DNA of 64,000 nucleotides, from contig NC_081413.1 in NCBI RefSeq assembly GCF_030272615.1, forward strand, positions 449,854,538-449,918,537, read 5' to 3'. This DNA is from Cryptomeria japonica. Lineage: Eukaryota; Streptophyta; Pinopsida; Cupressales; Cupressaceae. This document shows, piece by piece, positions 58,112 to 64,000 of this stretch (within the stretch, counting starts at the first letter, position 1; each line of letters begins with the position of its first letter). The position numbers and the translations under genes are program-made. A model generated the notes under the pieces. The model worked only from the letters and a program-made list of their open reading frames with translations, did no database searches and had not been told where the DNA came from.

Positions 58112-58362
58112 CCACTGTGTGTAAACACAGTGGACGGCTCTCGGGCCGCGCCACTGTGTTTACCCACAGTGGACGGCACGGCAAGGCCGAGCCACTGTGT
58201 GTAAACACAGTGGGCAGTGCTTGGGCCGCGCCACTATGCTTACCCACAGTGGACGGCACAGAGGGTGCCGCCACTGTGTGTAAGCACAGTGGACGGTCTG
58301 CGGCCGCCACTGTGCTTATACACAGTGGACGGCACTGCCGTCACTGTGTATAAACACAGTGG
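58112..58362. repeat. Array of seven 22-bp hairpins in gypsy LTR 2
   Basis: Same seven palindromes and spacers as at 48480-48730, also 251 bp long. Differences lie in the spacers at CG sites (for example GACGG here, GATGG in LTR 1), so the palindromes themselves are unchanged between copies. Confidence 0.85.
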
Positions 58363-58503
58363 CGACCGGGAGAGCCCCGCGCCGCCTCCTCCCCTCATTT
58401 CCCCCTCTACGAAACCCTCCGCCGTGCCCTAGCTCCGCCGTACCTGCGATCTCCAAACCAAAAACAACAAAGGGGGACAAACAATAAAATAAAGGGGTTT
58501 AAT

Positions 58504-58613
58504 AAACCCTAACCCATTTCGGGTTAGGGTATGAAATGATGAATAAAATAAAATAAGAGTAATATATATAAAAAATGCAACCCTAACCCAATTTCGGGTT
58601 AGGGTTAGCATTT
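58504..58613. repeat. Two telomere-motif hairpins in gypsy LTR 2
   Basis: Same two hairpins as in LTR 1, with no change in the arms. The telo-box AAACCCTAA is at 58504-58512. Confidence 0.75.
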
Positions 58614-59592
58614 TAATAATAATAATAATATATATATATATATATATTTTGGGAGATTTAGATTGGTGTATTATAATTTGATTTTTAATTTATAATGAGG
58701 GTTAGTAAATAAGAATTTATACTGTGATTTTATATATATATAAAGAATTTTAAATTGGGATTTTAAAGTTAGATTTTAGTATATAATTTGGGGTTAAGTT
58801 TATAATTGAAATATTATGGAAATTTAAACCCTGATTTTAATAATTGAATTATTATGGGATTTTAGACTTTTGATTTTAATATATATAAATATGGGGTTAA
58901 TTTAATAATTGAACAATTATAAGTTCCCATTCCGTAGAAATTTTAAATTTCAATTAATTCAAGGGGGTTAATAATATAGGACTATTATAGTTGGATAAAC
59001 TATACGTTTAATCCAGCAATATATTTAATTAAGCAATGGACTTACCCCCCCCATGTAATTGGACGATAGGAAAATTTGAAAGAAGGAATTTGTAAATTTA
59101 GGAACCTTAAGCCCTTGAGATCGATTTTTGGTCGGATTGAAAATTATTTGACAAAATCAAGGGGTTTAGGGAAGATCAGAATTGGCCTTAGCTCATTGTC
59201 GGTTTTAGTGGGCAAATGACATTGTAGTAATTCGAAACCCTCATCGGGTGGATGTGTATAATAAATTTTATAAAAGTATCAAATAATCATTAGCAATATC
59301 ATTATATGACCTGGAATGATTTAATACGTCTAGATAGCCAATTTTCCCTTGATTTAATTAGCGACAGCTTGTCTTAGGTAATTGAGCTAGCTGACTAAAT
59401 CCTTGAGGCTAATTAATCCCCTCCCAACAAGTCGCTCGCTCAAGTTGTTTAATTTCTCCAACCTTGGAAGTAAATATAGTTACATCATGGATAAAACAAA
59501 ACTTTAATATTAGGATTTATAGCGAGTTCATGACGTCAAAAAAAAAAATTTGTTGTTCCATTTTTGTGCCCTAAAGTTTGGGCACGACATTT

Positions 59593-59604
59593 TGGTATCA
59601 GAGC
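59593..59604 (+). promoter_or_regulatory. Gypsy G primer binding site, unit 2
   Basis: TGGTATCAGAGC, perfect, three bases after LTR 2. Confidence 0.92.
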
Positions 59605-59761
59605 AAGGTTTCCAACACTAGGAACCTTTCTCCATTACGTTTCGCTTTAATTATCTAAATTAATCAAATATTTTCTTAAACGGAAAATAAAAATATAAAT
59701 ATATGAAAATTGAATTATTTAAATTAATTGTTTATTTATTTTATTTTTGTTTCCTCATAGG

Positions 59762-62700
59762 ATGCCTCCGACTACGCGACAAGCTCGCAAGCGCGGAAGG
59801 GGTCCTAGGCGTACACGTATGGCACGCGAGGATGTTGCTAGGGAGGAACCGGTTCCAGAAGGGAACCCGGAAGCACCTCCCGAACCACCGGTTGACCCTA
59901 ACCGAGACATCTTGCTAGCTCTTCAGAACTTGATTGGGATAGTGCAGGACAGGCTTCCAGCAGTGGACCGTCATGCAGATAATCAGAACTCGGGGAGTCA
60001 TAGATCAGTGGATAGGGAACGGAGTAGGAGTCCACCTCCTAATTCCGTAGAGGGTGAGGCAGAGCATGAGCCAGAGTCCGTTCACCTGCCCGAACCCCCT
60101 CCAGTAGCAGCACCTGTGTACTTTGAGAGAGCACGTCAGGAACCAGGAGACCTGATTAGAGAGGTTTTACGCCTCCAGCCGCCATCTTTTGGAGGCACTA
60201 CTGACGGAGTAGAGGCTGAGGCATGGCTTTTAAGCCTAGATCGGTGCTTCGCATTGCGATCTTATGAAAGCAATCTGAAGGCACGCGTTGCAGTCCACCT
60301 TCTGAGATCGACAGCCTCCACATGGTGGAAGCAAGAGGAATTCAAGTGCGGACTCACTGCAGATACCATCGCATGGGAAATCTTCACAGAGAGGTTCAGA
60401 GAGAGGTACTTGTCAGAGCACTTCCGGCAGCGTAGGATCGATGAGTTCCATGACCTCCAGCAGAAGGGTCTCACAGTGACCCAGTACGAGAGTAAGTTTA
60501 TTGAGCTCCTACCTTATGTAGATTACCTGAAGGACGAGAAGCTACTCGTCAACCGATTTGTTAGGGGACTTAATGCTGGGATAGCAGGACCAGTGAGGAT
60601 GGCCGCTCCAGGGAGCCTTCGGGTTGCCGTAGAGAAGGCCCTTATAGCCGAGGAGATTCAGATCAGGCCACAGGACACGAGGGATCGGTTCCGGAACCGA
60701 AACCCAGCTCCCCAGCCTTTCGGGTTTCAGAAACCCCATTGGAAAGGCAACCACAGAAATGTTTCGGGGTCCCATAAACCCCCTCCTCCACAGGAGTCAC
60801 AGCAGAATCAGAGACAGAGGCCACCTCAGGGACAGCAGGGCTCCAGGCCCAAACAGTGGCAGTCACAGGGTCCTAGGTGTGACCAAAGAGTACAGGTTAC
60901 ATACACACCCCCGGCACGGGCTCAGCAGTCCTCCAGGGGTGGGTACAGTGGTTCTAGCCGGACAGGTGGGCATCCTTTTACTAGGCCTCAGGGCGCACAG
61001 TTTCAGGCACGCGGTGCTTGCTTCACGTGTGGAGCCATGGGGCACATGGCGAGAGAGTGTCCACAGGGACAGATGACAGGGAATCAGAGGATGGCAACAT
61101 CAGAGCCTATAGTTGGGGACATGGGCAAGACCCATAGAGTCTTCGCAGCGGTTGATAACCGCCAGGCAGAGCACCAGGCCACAGTCATCGAGGCTGCAGG
61201 TAAGGTCAGAGGTAGTAGTATTTCTATATTATTTGACTCAGGAGCGACTGACTCCTTTATATCTCCATTGGTTGTGGAGCGTTGCGGGCTAGTGGCAGTA
61301 AGGCAAAGTGTCAGCTGGGAAGTGGAGTTAGCTTCAGGGGCTAGAGTGTCAGTGGATTCAGAGGTTAGGGGATGTCCGCTCCAGATTGGTAATACCACCA
61401 CCTTAGTAGACCTTAGAGTTACACCACTCGGATCTTATGGCGTCTTACTTGGCATGGATTGGCTTTACGCCCACAGAGCCAAGATGGATTGTCGCTTGAA
61501 AAAGGTCGAGTGTGAGGATGATCATGGTGCTCCCATAGTAATCACTGGGATTCAGAGACCCGTGTCTCTTCGTATGATATCCGCAATGCAGCTTAAGCGG
61601 AGCATGCGGAAGGGATGCCAGTTGTTTGCCATCACAATCAGTGACCGAGAGGAAGAAGATGAGAAGGAGCCATCCATAGATGATCACCCCATCCTTGAGG
61701 CATTTGCAGATGTGTTTCCTGATGAGCTACCTGGCATGCCGCCCAGCAGGGAGATTGACTTCCACATAGATTTGGTACCAGGAGCCGAGCCAGTTTCGAG
61801 GGCACCTTATAGGATGACCACTCATGAGCTTAATGAGCTCAAGATGCAGCTAGAGGAACTCTTAGAGAAGGGTCACATCCGCCCTAGCGTCTCTCCTTGG
61901 GGCGCACCAGTCATCTTCGTGAAGAAGAAAGATGGATCCCTTCGGTTATGCATGGACTACAGGCAACTGAATAAAGTAACCATCAAGAACCGCTATCCCT
62001 CACCGAGGATCGATGATTTGTTTGATCAGCTTCAGGGTGCCAAAGTGTTTTCCAAAATAGACCTGAAGTCAGGATATCACCAGTTGAGAATTGTGGAAAG
62101 TGATATCCACAAGACTGCGTTTCGCACCAGATATGGCCACTATGAGTTCACTGTGGTCCCATTCGGTCTTACGAATGCTCCAGCTGTATTCATGAGTCTC
62201 ATGAATGGGGTATTCTGCACCTTCCTTGACCGATTTGTGATAGTGTTCCTCGATGACATATTGATCTATTCCCGAAATGAGCAGGAGCATGAGGAGCATT
62301 TGAGGCAGGTTTTGTAGTGTTTGAGGGACAACCAGTTGTTCGGCAGTTTGTCGAAGTGTGCTTTCTTTAGATCAGAGGTCAAGTACCTAGGGCATGTTAT
62401 ATCCGGTGATGGGATCTCAGTCGACCCATCAAAGATTAGAGCCATCATGGATTGGCCGGCACCTACCAGTGTGACAGAAGTCAGGAGCTTCATGGGTTTA
62501 GCAGGATACTATAGGCGTTTTGTGGAGGGATTTTCCAGAGTTGCACACCCCATCACATCCCTCCAGCGAAAAGGGAAGAAATTCGAGTGGACAGAGAAGT
62601 GTGAGAGGGCTTTTCAGGATCTAAAAAGGGCACTTACTAGTGCACCTATCCTTATTGTGCCAGACCCCACGGCCGACTTCATGGTATGCACGGATGCTTC

Positions 62701-64000
62701 CTTAGATGGATTGGGAGCAGTTCTTATGCAGGAGGGTAGGGTTATAGCATACGAGTCTAGGAAACTTAAGACTCATGAGCTTAACTACCCTACGCACGAC
62801 CTAGAGCTTGCAGCAGTTGTACATGCACTTGTGAGGTGGAGACACTTCCTTTTAGGTCATCACTTCGAGCTTCATTCAGACCATCAGAGTTTGCAGTATA
62901 TCTTCACCCAGCCTAACCTTAATGCACGTCAGAGGAGATGGATGGAGTTCCTTTGTGAGTATGATTTTGATGTTCATTACATCAAAGGAAAGGAGAATGT
63001 GGTCGCAGATGCTCTAAGTAGGAGATGACATGAGGTTTACACCATATCCATGAGCACTGATTTGAGAGACCGTATTTTGCAGCAATTGCCAGAGGATGAT
63101 TGGTATCTAGAGGTTTGTCAGAGGATCCGTAATCAGGAGACCCTGGAGGGGAAGTTTGTGGACTACTCTTTGGAGTCCGATGGTTTATTACACCATAGAG
63201 GGCGCATTTATGTACCCTCTCCTGGGGGTTTGCGAGATTTCATTATCATGGAGGCTCATAGAGCTCCGTATGCAGCGCATCCCGGGGTTAAGAAGATGCA
63301 TGCTGACTTGAGGCAGCTATATCATTGGCCAGGAATGCGGCAGCTTATCGCCGAGTTAGTAGCCTGATGCCTTGAGTGTCAGAGAGTCAAGGCAGAGCAC
63401 TGCCATCCAGGTGGGTTACTCCAGTCCCATGCTATACCAGAGTGGAAATGGGATACTATATCCATGGACTTCATTATTGGTCTTCCTATGTCATCTCGTC
63501 GCCATGATGCTATCTTGGTGACAGTTGACAAATTGACCAAAGTAGCCCACTTCTCACCAGTCCGGACTACCTTCACAGCTCCAGCAGTGGCACAGGTGTT
63601 CTTACAGGACATTGTTAGGCTTCATGGTGTCCCACGCAAGATTATCTCTGATAGGGATTCTCTCTTTACATCTTCCTTTTGGAAGGCATTACAGACAGCG
63701 TTGGGCACCAAGCTCAACTTTAGCACCGCCTATCATCCAGAGACAAATGGACAGACAGAGCGGGTTAACCAGGTGTTAGAGGATATGCTCTGCATGTACG
63801 TCATGGATCATCAGACCCGATGGGAGGAGTACCTGCATTTAGTAGAATTTGCCTATAATAATGGGCATCACACTTCTTTGGGGATGCCACCCTTTCAGGC
63901 TTTGTACGGCAGACCATGCAGGACACCTTTGAGTTGGGATCGTATTGAGGACAGAGTGGCCATAGGCCCTGAGTTGGTCCGGGATATGGAGCAGCAGGTA
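59762..64000 (+). pseudogene. Gypsy G gag-pol polyprotein, unit 2 (three stops, runs off the window)
   Basis: Same frame and domains as unit 1, starting at ATG 59762. Codon TAG at 52215 of unit 1 is CAG here, so gag, protease (FDSGATDSF, normal) and much of RT are joined in one frame of about 850 codons. That frame ends at TAG 62315-62317, within RT after the FLDD box. The TGA after RNase H (63026-63028) is shared with unit 1. A third stop, TGA at 63365-63367, falls in the integrase zinc site just before CLEC, where unit 1 has CGA. Further changes in the integrase are C/T or G/A. The window ends in the integrase C-terminal region. Confidence 0.9.

Larger units (their letters stand above)
54907..59589 (+). 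repeat. Gypsy G LTR 2 (4,683 bp, shared by both units)
   Basis: It serves as 3' LTR of unit 1 and 5' LTR of unit 2. It is nearly identical to LTR 1; differences are mostly C/T and G/A changes. AT microsatellites at 57849-57876 and 57991-58004 are 6 bp longer and 12 bp shorter than in LTR 1. Confidence 0.9.
45269..64000 (+). mobile_element. Element G: tandem Ty3/gypsy array (LTR, internal, LTR, internal), right end outside window
   Basis: Two full LTRs (45269-49957 and 54907-59589) and two internal regions (49958-54906 and from 59590) alternate with no host DNA between them. The middle LTR is shared. The units are offset by 9,632-9,638 bp. Domain order in pol is protease, RT, RNase H, integrase, chromodomain-like tail, so this is a chromovirus-type gypsy element, perhaps of the Tekay/Del group. 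The LTRs differ by only about 15-20 substitutions by eye in 4.68 kb, so the array is far younger than the copia elements around it. Confidence 0.9.

Overview
The window is plant nuclear DNA made almost entirely of LTR retrotransposons, with no intact host gene and no RNA gene seen. Evidence for a plant: initiator-Met tRNA primer sites (TGGTATCAGAGC), Ty1/copia and Ty3/gypsy polyproteins of plant type, 5-bp target duplications, and heavy C-to-T decay at CG and CHG sites. The depth of nesting suggests a large, repeat-rich genome (a conifer or similar is possible), but the sequence does not fix the species.

Layout, left to right. 1-1979: AT-rich spacer with a decayed short palindrome cluster. 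1980-14271: element B (minus strand), a pol-less element with two ORFs, split by a complete copia element A (3065-9731, minus, target duplication ATCTC). 14272-17759: spacer and a broken plus-strand gene. 17760-24500: copia element C (minus), cut in its gag by element E (24501-30610, plus), a second pol-less two-ORF element. E is cut inside its 3' LTR by copia element D (30611-45268, minus). D is cut in its integrase zinc domain by element F (34699-42593, minus, target duplication ATGTG), a third pol-less two-ORF element. D's 5' end is cut at or beside its primer site by a Ty3/gypsy array G (45269 to beyond 64000, plus): LTR, internal, LTR, internal, with LTRs of about 4.69 kb. The missing right parts of D, E and C should lie beyond the window. 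The insertion order read from nesting is C, then E, then D, then F and G; and B before A.

How they relate. A, C and D are copia elements with gag, protease, integrase and RT-RNase H, now mostly broken. B, E and F have no pol. They carry a gag-like protein (coiled coil plus four or five CCHC knuckles) and a second protein of about 1,000 residues, here called ORF2, with conserved blocks shared by all three. They share LTR ends, polypurine tract, primer site and parts of the LTR body with the copia elements, so the likely reading is that they are mobilised in trans by copia enzymes. This ORF2-bearing lineage is the best candidate for something undescribed. The other notable structures are a seven-unit hairpin array and two telomere-motif hairpins in the gypsy LTR, and a hairpin next to the primer site whose stem covaries among the copia-type LTRs.
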